NCBI GenBank assembly: GCA_018815145.1
Contig: JAHIYL010000028.1
Span: 1-6,011, forward strand
DNA from: Nanobdellota archaeon
GTDB lineage: Archaea > Nanobdellota > Nanobdellia > Woesearchaeales > GW2011-AR15
Direction of reading: 5' to 3'
DNA length: 6,011 nucleotides
Under the pieces are notes generated by a model. That model searched no databases. It saw nothing but the letters and a program-made list of their open reading frames with translations, and was not told where the DNA came from. The translations under genes and the position numbers were made by a program. Below, piece by piece: positions 1-5,418 of the stretch. Positions within the stretch are counted from its first letter, which is position 1. Each line of letters starts with the position of its first letter.

Positions 1-435
1 ACCCACATTGCTCATGTAATAAAGGATTGTGAGCAGCTTATTTCTGACCTAGAGCTGTCTCTAAAGAAGAATGATTTTGCTCAGAAAGATGAAGATCTGA
101 ATAATCTAGCAGCAAAATTACAGGATATTCTTGAAAAGATTACTGTGCTAAAGGAGGATGTGGCTACTATTCGCTTGACAGAGTTACAGCAGAAAAATTA
201 TGTCAAAGTTCATGATGAACAATATCTATTGGATAAGCTTGAACAGCTTAGTAAAATGCAACAATCCCTAAATGATCTCATTGAAATTCTCCAGGAACAT
301 CCAAGTGATCAGGAGCTTGAGAAGGAATTGCTGGATCAAATATATGAACGGATGAATACACTTATTGATTCCTTTAATGGTATGAAAACAGATGATGATC
401 ACTTAAAAGAGATATACGAGAAGGTTAATAGGTGA
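1..435 (+). CDS. Coiled-coil protein, C-terminal part (5' end outside window)
   Basis: The frame is open from base 1 to a TGA at 433-435, giving 144 residues with no start codon needed inside the window. An internal GTG at 145 is not a credible start, because the upstream codons read as the same kind of sequence. The whole fragment is rich in Leu, Glu, Lys, Gln and Asp with heptad-like hydrophobic spacing, and it has almost no Gly or Pro, so it should be long alpha-helical coiled coil. There is no membrane segment, cysteine cluster or catalytic motif. Its last 11 bases overlap the end of the methyltransferase gene on the other strand. I do not recognise the family. It could be the C-terminal tail of a larger structural, chromosome-associated or signalling protein; the missing N-terminus would decide this. 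Confidence 0.75.
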   Translation, partial: THIAHVIKDCEQLISDLELSLKKNDFAQKDEDLNNLAAKLQDILEKITVLKEDVATIRLTELQQKNYVKVHDEQYLLDKLEQLSKMQQSLNDLIEILQEHPSDQELEKELLDQIYERMNTLIDSFNGMKTDDDHLKEIYEKVNR

Positions 436-1408
436 TAAGTATTGTTCTTTTTGATAGGCTTTTATGAAGATAGTGTGTGAATTCTTTCTCGACTTTCCAA
501 TCGCTAAGAGATGGAAGATGTTTTTCAAGGTCGACATCTGCTGGAAGGGATACTATCATCCTATTTGTCACTTTTCGGGCCACCTTCAAGAATTGATCGT
601 ATATTTTGAAATTTTCTAGTTTGGAGTTTCTTCCATACGGCAAATCAGTAATAATTCCTTCGACTTTGTCATTAATTGTTGTGGCATCCTTTAATTCCAG
701 GATATACTTCTTGATACCATAATGCTTGAGGTTTATTTCTGATCTTCGTATCATTATTGGATCAATATCATATCCTGTAACTTTGCATCCAACCAGGCCT
801 CCTTCTATCAATATGCCTCCGCTTCCACAAAATGGATCCAGAAATGATTTTTTGTTGAGAATATTTACAAATGCTCTTGCTAGTTTCGGGTTTAGGCTTG
901 TGGGGTGGAGTTCTGGTCTCAGATGTGCGCGCCTATCATCAAATTTCTGTTTGTTTTCCCATATTTCTTTACAGAAAAATGCCATTTTTGCTGTGCCAAT
1001 AAGATAAAGTTTGGTGTGTGGTGTTTTCAGGTTAACTATGGGTTTTTCTATACTTTTCCATACGATGCTTGCAACTTCATTCTCCGACGGTAAATTGGTG
1101 CATTCATCTGTTTTGAGACAACGGATGCAAAATGATTTTTCATAATTCTTTTTCATGTCAATTTCTGAAATTTTTTGTTTTATTTGGTTGATTTCGGATT
1201 TGCATATAACCTTGAAGATTTTTTTTGTATATGCAAGCATTTCATAATCGACCTTCTTATTTATTAGAAGCATGTTACCATTTAATTCAAACTTATTTAT
1301 CTCTCCAAGTGATAAAACCTCAAAAAGGCTTAGATCCAAATCTTCTTTTGAAAGTAAATATATGTACATGGAATAATAAAATGGGCTTGGTTTTTTTAAT
1401 ATTGGCAT
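425..1408 (-). CDS. trmG10: tRNA guanosine(10)-N2 (di)methyltransferase, THUMP type
   Basis: This 327-residue protein probably methylates N2 of guanosine 10 in tRNA with S-adenosylmethionine, in the cytoplasm. The N-terminal half (about 14-135) fits a THUMP-type RNA-binding region, including the SFCIR strand at 92-96. A linker with HLRPELHPTSLNPKLARA (162-179) is typical of the archaeal TrmG10 group (COG1041). The Rossmann methyltransferase follows: motif I DPFCGSGG at 191-198, acidic DID at 214-216, and motif IV TDLPYG at 254-259, where the family more often has DPPYG. Length matches the family. The start used is ATG at 1408, but ATG at 1369 (residue 14, MYIYLLSKED) is a realistic alternative because family members usually begin near this strand and an A/T box also lies about 32 bases before it. 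The gene is transcribed divergently from the Cys-rich protein and overlaps the coiled-coil gene at its end. A related THUMP methyltransferase acting at another guanosine is the main alternative. Confidence 0.88.
   Translation of the reverse strand: MPILKKPSPFYYSMYIYLLSKEDLDLSLFEVLSLGEINKFELNGNMLLINKKVDYEMLAYTKKIFKVICKSEINQIKQKISEIDMKKNYEKSFCIRCLKTDECTNLPSENEVASIVWKSIEKPIVNLKTPHTKLYLIGTAKMAFFCKEIWENKQKFDDRRAHLRPELHPTSLNPKLARAFVNILNKKSFLDPFCGSGGILIEGGLVGCKVTGYDIDPIMIRRSEINLKHYGIKKYILELKDATTINDKVEGIITDLPYGRNSKLENFKIYDQFLKVARKVTNRMIVSLPADVDLEKHLPSLSDWKVEKEFTHYLHKSLSKRTILITY
448..452 (+). terminator. Weak oligo-T tract after the coiled-coil gene
   Basis: Five T residues follow the stop codon of the rightward coiled-coil gene by 12 bases, inside the 3' end of the opposing methyltransferase gene. 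Archaeal RNA polymerase commonly stops at short T runs without a hairpin. The run is short and this AT-rich DNA has others by chance, so this is only a plausible site. Confidence 0.25.
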
Positions 1409-1434
1409 TTTAAGTATTGGCAGAATATTGGTAC

Positions 1435-1440
1435 AATATA
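1435..1440 (-). promoter_or_regulatory. Candidate TATA box for trmG10
   Basis: On the minus strand this reads TATATT, starting 32 bases before ATG 1408. This spacing would place transcription start only a few bases before that codon. A second A/T box, TATTAAAA at about 1394-1401, stands in the same position relative to the alternative ATG at 1369, so the promoter and start choice are linked and unresolved. Confidence 0.4.
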
Positions 1441-1458
1441 GTGGATATTGGGAAAAGA

Positions 1459-1467
1459 TTTAAATTA
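1459..1467 (+). promoter_or_regulatory. Archaeal TATA box (leaderless) for the Cys-rich membrane protein
   Basis: The sequence TTTAAATTA is preceded by the purine-rich GGAAAAGA, which suits a BRE element. Its first T lies 28 bases before ATG 1487, the distance expected if the transcript begins at or very near the start codon. It excludes the upstream TTG at 1448 as the start, since that codon precedes the box. Confidence 0.65.
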
Positions 1468-1486
1468 TGACTCAATCAGGCATGAT

Positions 1487-1969
1487 ATGAGTCGTATTAC
1501 CGTAAAAGGATTGTTTTATCTGACATTGTGTTTATTTGGGATGCTGTGGTTTTTAGAGATTACTATAGCCATAAATGATGCGGTAAACATTGATGAGGTT
1601 AATGTATATTGCACAGGTATGGGATATCAATTTGAACTGGATGCAACCCGACGAGCGTGGTGCTATTATCCAGACCAGAGCAGATCTGATGCAATTCAGT
1701 TCTTTCAAGGGAAAACAGGTAATGAATATGTGCGGCCATTTCCTTGTGTTGTTGAAGGAGATGAGGTTTGGACTTTTCAAACCTGCTGCAAAGGACTCGA
1801 ACCATATGCGAGGTCTAATGAGAGGACTAGATGTGTGAATTATTCAGGACTGGAAAAAGCTGCAAATAGAGTAATATTCGGCAGGTTTGAGGGAATTATC
1901 TTTGGCGTGTTTGTGATTGCATTGATGGCAACAGGAATTCTACTTCTTATTTATGGAAGAAAGAGATGA
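1487..1969 (+). CDS. Cysteine-rich protein with a membrane segment at each end, unknown function
   Basis: The protein has 160 residues from ATG 1487; a TTG at 1448 would add 13 residues but lies upstream of the TATA box. There is a hydrophobic N-terminal segment at about 8-29 and a C-terminal one at about 136-156, ending in the basic tail YGRKR. Between them is a roughly 105-residue polar domain with six cysteines (42, 59, 87, 100, 101, 116), including the pair in TCCKGLEPY. One N-glycosylation sequon, NYS, is at 118-120. An even number of cysteines between two membrane anchors suggests a disulfide-stabilised domain outside the cell with both ends inside. This topology is inferred; basic residues next to the segments (K7, RKR) agree with it. 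I do not recognise the family. It stands alone, divergent from trmG10 and upstream of the regulator operon, and has its own promoter. Confidence 0.8.
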   Translation: MSRITVKGLFYLTLCLFGMLWFLEITIAINDAVNIDEVNVYCTGMGYQFELDATRRAWCYYPDQSRSDAIQFFQGKTGNEYVRPFPCVVEGDEVWTFQTCCKGLEPYARSNERTRCVNYSGLEKAANRVIFGRFEGIIFGVFVIALMATGILLLIYGRKR

Positions 1970-2013
1970 TTTGGTTCAATACGGACGCATCAATAGAATA
2001 TGTACATAATAAT

Positions 2014-2025
2014 TTCTATATAGAA
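2014..2025. repeat. Perfect 12-base palindrome upstream of the regulator operon
   Basis: TTCTATATAGAA is a perfect dyad 30 bases before the TATA box of the winged-helix gene, within the 116-base gap 1970-2085. Dimeric winged-helix regulators bind such dyads, so it could be an autoregulatory operator. It is AT-rich and short, so chance is possible. Confidence 0.35.
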
Positions 2026-2054
2026 GCTATTTAAATTATGCCCATATGGAAAAA

Positions 2055-2063
2055 TATTTAAAA
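2055..2063 (+). promoter_or_regulatory. Archaeal TATA box (leaderless) for the regulator-Yip1 operon
   Basis: The box reads TATTTAAAA after GGAAAAA, a good BRE-TATA arrangement. The TTTAAA core starts 29 bases before ATG 2086, so the transcript should begin at or close to the start codon. A second TTTAAATTA at 2030-2038 would give a leader of about 30 bases and may be a secondary promoter. Confidence 0.65.
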
Positions 2064-2085
2064 CAGCCTTCTTATAATACAATTT

Positions 2086-2406
2086 ATGGGACGAGGCAGA
2101 CCCACATTTTCGCAAATACGGCAGAATATGATTGAGATACTTTATTTCTTAGGAAAAGCCTATGGTTATGAAATATATAAGGCATACAAAGAAATCTATC
2201 CTTCAGTCACATTACGTGTAATGTATTATCATCTTAAGAAAGGACTATCTCTTGAAGAGTTCAAACAGCACAAGATTGTGGTTGAAGCAGGAGATTATTC
2301 ATGGGGGGGAAGTGTTGAACGGATATATTACTCATTAGGAAAAAATGCAGACCCTAAGATTGATCCCAAAGCAAAGGAATTTTTTGACAAGAAGAAACAG
2401 AAATGA
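2086..2406 (+). CDS. PadR-like winged-helix DNA-binding regulator
   Basis: This is a 106-residue, single-domain, probably cytoplasmic DNA-binding protein. It begins with the basic MGRGRPTFSQIRQN, then helix 1 (about 11-24, MIEILYFLGK), helix 2 after GYGYEIYKAYKEIYP (about 27-38), and a recognition helix TLRVMYYHLKKG (42-53). A beta wing follows with the charged FKQHKIVVEAGDYSWGG turn and the strand VERIYYSLG (77-85). The GYEIYK and YYHLKKG pattern resembles PadR-type winged helices, but the C-terminal dimerisation helices of full PadR proteins are missing; only a short lysine-rich tail remains. It heads an operon: its TGA overlaps the ATG of the Yip1-like gene (ATGA). The family and neighbour suggest it controls its own operon or membrane functions; its ligand and targets are unknown. 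Start ATG 2086 agrees with the TATA box position. Confidence 0.82.
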   Translation: MGRGRPTFSQIRQNMIEILYFLGKAYGYEIYKAYKEIYPSVTLRVMYYHLKKGLSLEEFKQHKIVVEAGDYSWGGSVERIYYSLGKNADPKIDPKAKEFFDKKKQK

Positions 2407-3059
2407 AAACTACAACAAAAACAATCAGTGATATCATTTTCCAGCCAACACGTTTTTTCAGAAAGATTTCTCATCATGGTATCAAAGAACCTTTTAAGTT
2501 TTTGATTATAATGTCACTATTCACACAATTCTTTCTAGTTTACCATATATTGCGCACAGGATTTGAGATACCTTTGCACGACTTAGGTCTGGGTGCAAAT
2601 TTTACCCCTGAATTGAATCTAACAACATTCCTTATAGTGTATGTTGCTGCATTAGTATGGACCCTTTTCTTTGGGTTTCTCTGGCCTGCTGCGGCATATC
2701 TATTCATCAAGATGTACAACAAAAAAGCAAAGTATCGTGATACATACAAGAGCATAATCTATAGTGGTGCTCCTGTCTACGTAACTATACCATTCTATAT
2801 TATTCTTATAGGTACGGGTTTTGGCATGCTTGTCACAAAAAGTCCTCTTATTGTGAGCCTGTTTGTGGTTTCATTGATAATTCAAATCATTGCGCATGCC
2901 TACACGATATACTTAAAGCTAATGTCAATTAGTAGATTGCAGCATATTAGCATGATGAAAAGTTTTCTTTGTATCTATGTCTTTCCAACGGCGCTTTTGA
3001 TCGTAGCAGAATTTGTTATCATACTATTGGTTGTTAGCATTCACTATGCCACATTGTGA
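2403..3059 (+). CDS. Yip1-domain-like multi-pass membrane protein
   Basis: This 218-residue integral membrane protein has about five hydrophobic segments: roughly 31-50, 73-102 (long, perhaps two spans or a hairpin), 122-142, 147-172 and 188-213. The N-terminal IIFQPTRFFRKIS followed by a GIKEPFKFLIIMSLF segment is the pattern of Yip1/YIP1-like domains, where a P-x-x-FF amphipathic stretch precedes the first span. A polar loop with YKSIIYSGAPVY lies before the third span. In prokaryotes these proteins have no firmly known biochemical role. The gene overlaps the winged-helix regulator by four bases (ATGA) with no evident ribosome binding site, so translation is probably coupled to the regulator. 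This pairing suggests that the regulator controls a membrane response. The Yip1 assignment rests on pattern only and another five-span family is possible. Confidence 0.7.
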   Translation: MKTTTKTISDIIFQPTRFFRKISHHGIKEPFKFLIIMSLFTQFFLVYHILRTGFEIPLHDLGLGANFTPELNLTTFLIVYVAALVWTLFFGFLWPAAAYLFIKMYNKKAKYRDTYKSIIYSGAPVYVTIPFYIILIGTGFGMLVTKSPLIVSLFVVSLIIQIIAHAYTIYLKLMSISRLQHISMMKSFLCIYVFPTALLIVAEFVIILLVVSIHYATL

Positions 3060-3096
3060 TTATATTAAGATATAGAAAATGTATATTGACTGCATC

Positions 3097-3786
3097 TCAT
3101 TTTTTTCTAAAGAAGCCCATTAAAGCAAAAGCTTCTCTTTTGGTAAGCATTGATTTTCCTAGAACATGGCGCCAGACGATTTTTTGTGTCTCTCGTTTCT
3201 CCTTTGTGGAAAACGCAATTGCATCAAGATTTCTATCAATAAGCTTGAGAAGAACATCTTTCTCTTTTCTTGTCATGATGGGGAATCTTTCTGAAATTTC
3301 AGCGATATTATCATGTTTACAGATTTCATAAAGAATAATTGCGACTGCGTGGCTCAAATTGAATGATGCTTTTTTCCGTGTACTTGGAATGGTTACTGAG
3401 AAATCACATAACTTTAGTTCTTGGTTAAGCAGTCCTTTGCTTTCTCTGCCAAATACTAGTGCAATTTTTTTTCGTTTATCAATTTTATTGATTTTCTTGG
3501 CAAGATCTTCTGGAAGCATAGGACTTCGCATTATGTTGTAGTCAGTTCCAAGTTTTGCAGTAGTACCAATAACCAGATCATATGCGCTAAGACATGAAAT
3601 ATCTGTAATTTTTGCTGTGTCTAGCACTAGACGTCCATTCGTGGCGCGGTCATATGCATCTTTACAGAATGGATCGCATTTTGGATTCACAATAACCAAT
3701 CTTTTCTGTCCAAAATTACTCATGGCTCTGGCAACTGCTCCAATGTTTCCTGGTGTCTCAGGCTCAATCAAAACTATTGATATCAT
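3097..3786 (-). CDS. trmJ: tRNA (cytidine-32/uridine-32) 2'-O-methyltransferase, TrmJ-like SPOUT enzyme
   Basis: This 229-residue cytoplasmic protein probably transfers a methyl group from S-adenosylmethionine to the 2'-OH of nucleotide 32 in the tRNA anticodon loop. All three SPOUT (SpoU-class) motifs are visible. Motif 1 is EPETPGNIGAVARAM (8-22) with N14 and R20. Motif 2 is LVFGRESKGL (110-119) with the conserved FGxE. Motif 3 is IPSTRKKASFNLSHAVAI (133-150) with the S-x-N-L-S core (141-145). The C-terminal helical extension, ending in LTKREAFALMGFFRKK, is the archaeal/bacterial TrmJ dimer tail. It begins 6 bases after the site-2 protease stop codon with no obvious ribosome binding site, so it is the second gene of that operon and is likely translationally coupled. 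Archaeal TrmJ enzymes characterised so far prefer cytidine 32; base preference here is inferred. Other SpoU-class enzymes are less likely given the tail. Confidence 0.9.
   Translation of the reverse strand: MISIVLIEPETPGNIGAVARAMSNFGQKRLVIVNPKCDPFCKDAYDRATNGRLVLDTAKITDISCLSAYDLVIGTTAKLGTDYNIMRSPMLPEDLAKKINKIDKRKKIALVFGRESKGLLNQELKLCDFSVTIPSTRKKASFNLSHAVAIILYEICKHDNIAEISERFPIMTRKEKDVLLKLIDRNLDAIAFSTKEKRETQKIVWRHVLGKSMLTKREAFALMGFFRKK
3100..3106 (+). terminator. Oligo-T terminator for the regulator-Yip1 operon
   Basis: Seven T residues lie 41 bases after the Yip1-like stop codon, just inside the 3' end of the opposing trmJ gene. A run of this length is enough for intrinsic termination by archaeal RNA polymerase. 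No hairpin precedes it. Confidence 0.5.
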
Positions 3787-3792
3787 GTGAGT

Positions 3793-4986
3793 TTAAGAAG
3801 CAAGTGCCGGAATAAAAAGCTTTACTATTTCAAGAAATATTGCCTTGAATATTGGATAGAAAAGAATTATTATTAATCCAAGGAAAAATAAGGTTACGTA
3901 ACCCCAAATTTTCTTACCTCTCTTTTTGCCGAAGAACTTGTAAGATGCAGTCTGGAAAAGACGGCCTCCATCAACAGGACCAATAGGAAGGAGGTTTGCC
4001 AGACCCAATCCAAGGCTTATTATGAAAATCCAATTGACTAGTTCTAGAAGCCACAGAAGTACTGCCGCGAATATTGTATTTTCGTTTGTGAAATGCGTTC
4101 TCGTGTTGATAACCCCAAAATATCCTTTGGCTGGGTCTTCTGGATGGGATGTTGTGATTACTGCGAATTCCCCATCAGAATTTCCTATCATTACAGTTTG
4201 ATTAGGAGTTGCATTTTCTACAGCTCGGTAGAATTCAATATGACTCATTACAGGGTTGCCTTCTACTGTGGTATATATTATCCCTGGTTCAAGACCCGCT
4301 ATTTCAGCAGGATAATCAGGGGTCAAACTCTCGAACTTGAATCCTTCTGGCTGAAGATAGTGATTCACAGTAGGCATAAGAACAAACAACAGGAGTAGTA
4401 CCATAAGAGCACCGAGAATCATATTAGAAAATGGTCCCGCAGCATATACGCTGTTTTGTATGCGCAGTCTGCTTTTCTGAAGCTGCTTTTCATCAGGTTC
4501 TACAAAAGCTGCAGCTAAAGGTCCAATAAACGCGAAGCCTGAGCTCTTCACTTTTAGGTTATGAGACCTGGCAACAACACCGTGGCTGAATTCATGAATC
4601 GCAGCGCTGATAAATAATGCTATCCAACCGATAATCAGTGGGACTTTTATTGCACTACCTGGTATATCAACGCCAGGAATAACAGGTTGTATTGGCGGTG
4701 GTGCATTGGGAACAAAAAAGATTTGATAAAGGCCATATAGCATAAAACCCACAATTACAATCATACCCAGATAACCGATATAGATACCTAGGTATGATGC
4801 TCCTCTGACAATTCTGCCATGTTTTCGGCTTATCTTATCCATATATTTAAGGCCTAGTTTGGTCCGGTATAATCTGACTAATTTGCCCTGGCTTTCGAAT
4901 CTATTTCTATATATGTAAAGCAGGAGGATTATTGCTCCATAGAACAAGATTGTCCATTTATGAGTTAACAACCATTCAAAAGCCAT
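3793..4986 (-). CDS. Site-2 protease (M50) intramembrane zinc metalloprotease with PDZ domain
   Basis: This 397-residue polytopic membrane enzyme is expected to cut membrane-spanning substrates within the bilayer. A first hydrophobic segment (about 11-27) is followed by a basic cytoplasmic stretch (30-62), then a span at 64-92. A proline-rich loop, NAPPPIQPVIPG, leads to the catalytic span with HEFSH at 131-135 (zinc ligands H131 and H135, catalytic E132). The third ligand is D339 in LLPIGPVDGG (332-341), the family's LDG-type motif. A conserved AGPFSN stands at 183-188. A PDZ-like domain lies at about 215-295 (YPAEIAGLEPG and the following strands). Hydrophobic spans close the protein at about 305-333 and 357-392. 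All catalytic residues are present. It is the first gene of an operon with trmJ and has a TATA box 29 bases upstream. Substrate is unknown; membrane-anchored regulators are typical for the family. Confidence 0.92.
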   Translation of the reverse strand: MAFEWLLTHKWTILFYGAIILLLYIYRNRFESQGKLVRLYRTKLGLKYMDKISRKHGRIVRGASYLGIYIGYLGMIVIVGFMLYGLYQIFFVPNAPPPIQPVIPGVDIPGSAIKVPLIIGWIALFISAAIHEFSHGVVARSHNLKVKSSGFAFIGPLAAAFVEPDEKQLQKSRLRIQNSVYAAGPFSNMILGALMVLLLLFVLMPTVNHYLQPEGFKFESLTPDYPAEIAGLEPGIIYTTVEGNPVMSHIEFYRAVENATPNQTVMIGNSDGEFAVITTSHPEDPAKGYFGVINTRTHFTNENTIFAAVLLWLLELVNWIFIISLGLGLANLLPIGPVDGGRLFQTASYKFFGKKRGKKIWGYVTLFFLGLIIILFYPIFKAIFLEIVKLFIPALAS

Positions 4987-5008
4987 TTTCTGATAATGGG
5001 GTGCGCTT

Positions 5009-5016
5009 ATTTAAAA
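5009..5016 (-). promoter_or_regulatory. Archaeal TATA box (leaderless) for the site-2 protease-trmJ operon
   Basis: On the minus strand this reads TTTTAAATAA over about 5007-5016. The TTTAAA core starts 29 bases before ATG 4986, matching the spacing at the two plus-strand promoters. No Shine-Dalgarno sequence stands before the ATG, in agreement with a leaderless message. Confidence 0.65.
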
Positions 5017-5043
5017 GTGTTTCTAAAGCAAGAGGTTTGGTTT

Positions 5044-5111
5044 ACGCTTAAATTGAGCCAAATATTCTTCATTAGATGAGGAATTTAGGTTTGTCTGCTC
5101 AATTTAAGTGT
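5044..5111. repeat. Long imperfect inverted repeat (15-base arms, 38-base loop)
   Basis: The arms are 5044-5058 (acgcttaaattgagc) and 5097-5111 (gctcaatttaagtgt). They pair at 14 of 15 positions, and the remaining pair is G-U in a plus-strand RNA. The loop may pair further (AAA with TTT, ATTC with GAAT). It lies upstream of the site-2 protease TATA box and downstream of eL40, in the 261-base gap 4987-5247 that holds no convincing gene. It could be a paired operator, a structured RNA or the remnant of a small repeat element. Confidence 0.55.
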
Positions 5112-5156
5112 CCCGGAAAATTTGTTTGTATATTGCGAGTCCGTAATGCTCCGCCC

Positions 5157-5182
5157 TGTGTCAAATTTGGGAATTTGACGCA
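5157..5182. repeat. Tight hairpin, 11-base-pair stem with TGGG loop
   Basis: GTCAAATT (5160-5167) and AATTTGAC (5172-5179) are perfectly complementary around a 4-base loop. Pairing extends outward to 5157 and 5182 with one G-U pair. It lies about 65 to 90 bases past the eL40 stop codon on the minus strand. There is no T run after it, so it is not a classical intrinsic terminator; a 3' stability element or part of a repeat is possible. Confidence 0.5.
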
Positions 5183-5184
5183 TC

Positions 5185-5200
5185 TTTGAACAAGTTCAAA
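5185..5200. repeat. Second small hairpin next to the first
   Basis: TTTGAA (5185-5190) and TTCAAA (5195-5200) pair perfectly around CAAG. It starts two bases after the neighbouring 11-base-pair stem and lies 48 to 63 bases past the eL40 stop codon. A third, weak stem (AATC/GATT, 5199-5210) overlaps its end. Confidence 0.4.
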
Positions 5201-5247
5201 TCTTTAGATTGGATAGGCTGAGTAAATAGATTAGAACAAAGTTACCA

Positions 5248-5409
5248 TTACTTCCTTCGTACCGGTCTTAATGCCTTGCCACTGCACTTTCTGCATCTAA
5301 CTTTTCCTGCTAGGACCTTAAGATTTGTAGCTCTAATCTTAGCTTTGCATTTCTTGCAAACAAAAATGTTCTTTAGTAATCGCAATTCTGCTTCTGGGAA
5401 TTTAGCCAT
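5248..5409 (-). CDS. rpl40e: Large-subunit ribosomal protein eL40 (L40e)
   Basis: This 53-residue zinc-ribbon protein of the large ribosomal subunit starts MAKFPEAELRLLKN, the typical archaeal eL40 N-terminus (P-E-A-E-x-R-L). It has four cysteines as two CxxC knuckles, CKKC at 18-21 and CRKC at 39-42, and ends in the basic SGKALRPVRRK expected of an rRNA-binding protein. The gap between the knuckles is 17 residues, longer than the roughly 10 I recall in methanogen homologues. It starts 9 bases after the aIF5A stop codon, with AGGT overlapping that stop as a modest ribosome binding site, so the two form one operon. Start and stop are unambiguous. A different small zinc-ribbon protein is a remote alternative. 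Confidence 0.9.
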   Translation of the reverse strand: MAKFPEAELRLLKNIFVCKKCKAKIRATNLKVLAGKVRCRKCSGKALRPVRRK

Positions 5410-5418
5410 TTTTTTTAC

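Noticed and set aside
145..147. GTG as the start of the coiled-coil gene
   Set aside because: The frame is open to base 1 with the same coiled-coil composition, so the true start is outside the window.
431..436. GGTGAT as a ribosome binding site of a further plus-strand gene
   Set aside because: There is no start codon at proper distance, and downstream plus-strand sequence is antisense to trmG10.
726..1093. Two plus-strand ORFs within trmG10
   Set aside because: They are antisense to the conserved methyltransferase motifs and have no promoter or ribosome binding site.
1448..1486. TTG start extending the Cys-rich protein by 13 residues
   Set aside because: The TTG lies before the TATA box at 1459-1467 and the added residues are polar and unremarkable. 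ATG 1487 fits the promoter spacing and places the membrane segment near the N-terminus.
4093..4398. 101-codon plus-strand ORF
   Set aside because: It lies wholly antisense to the site-2 protease, whose catalytic motifs and full length are certain. It has no family-like features.
5076..5189. Small plus-strand ORF of 37 codons within the gene-free block
   Set aside because: It lies across the inverted repeat arm and the hairpins, has no ribosome binding site or well-placed TATA box, and its product resembles no family I know. The palindromes explain the sequence better.
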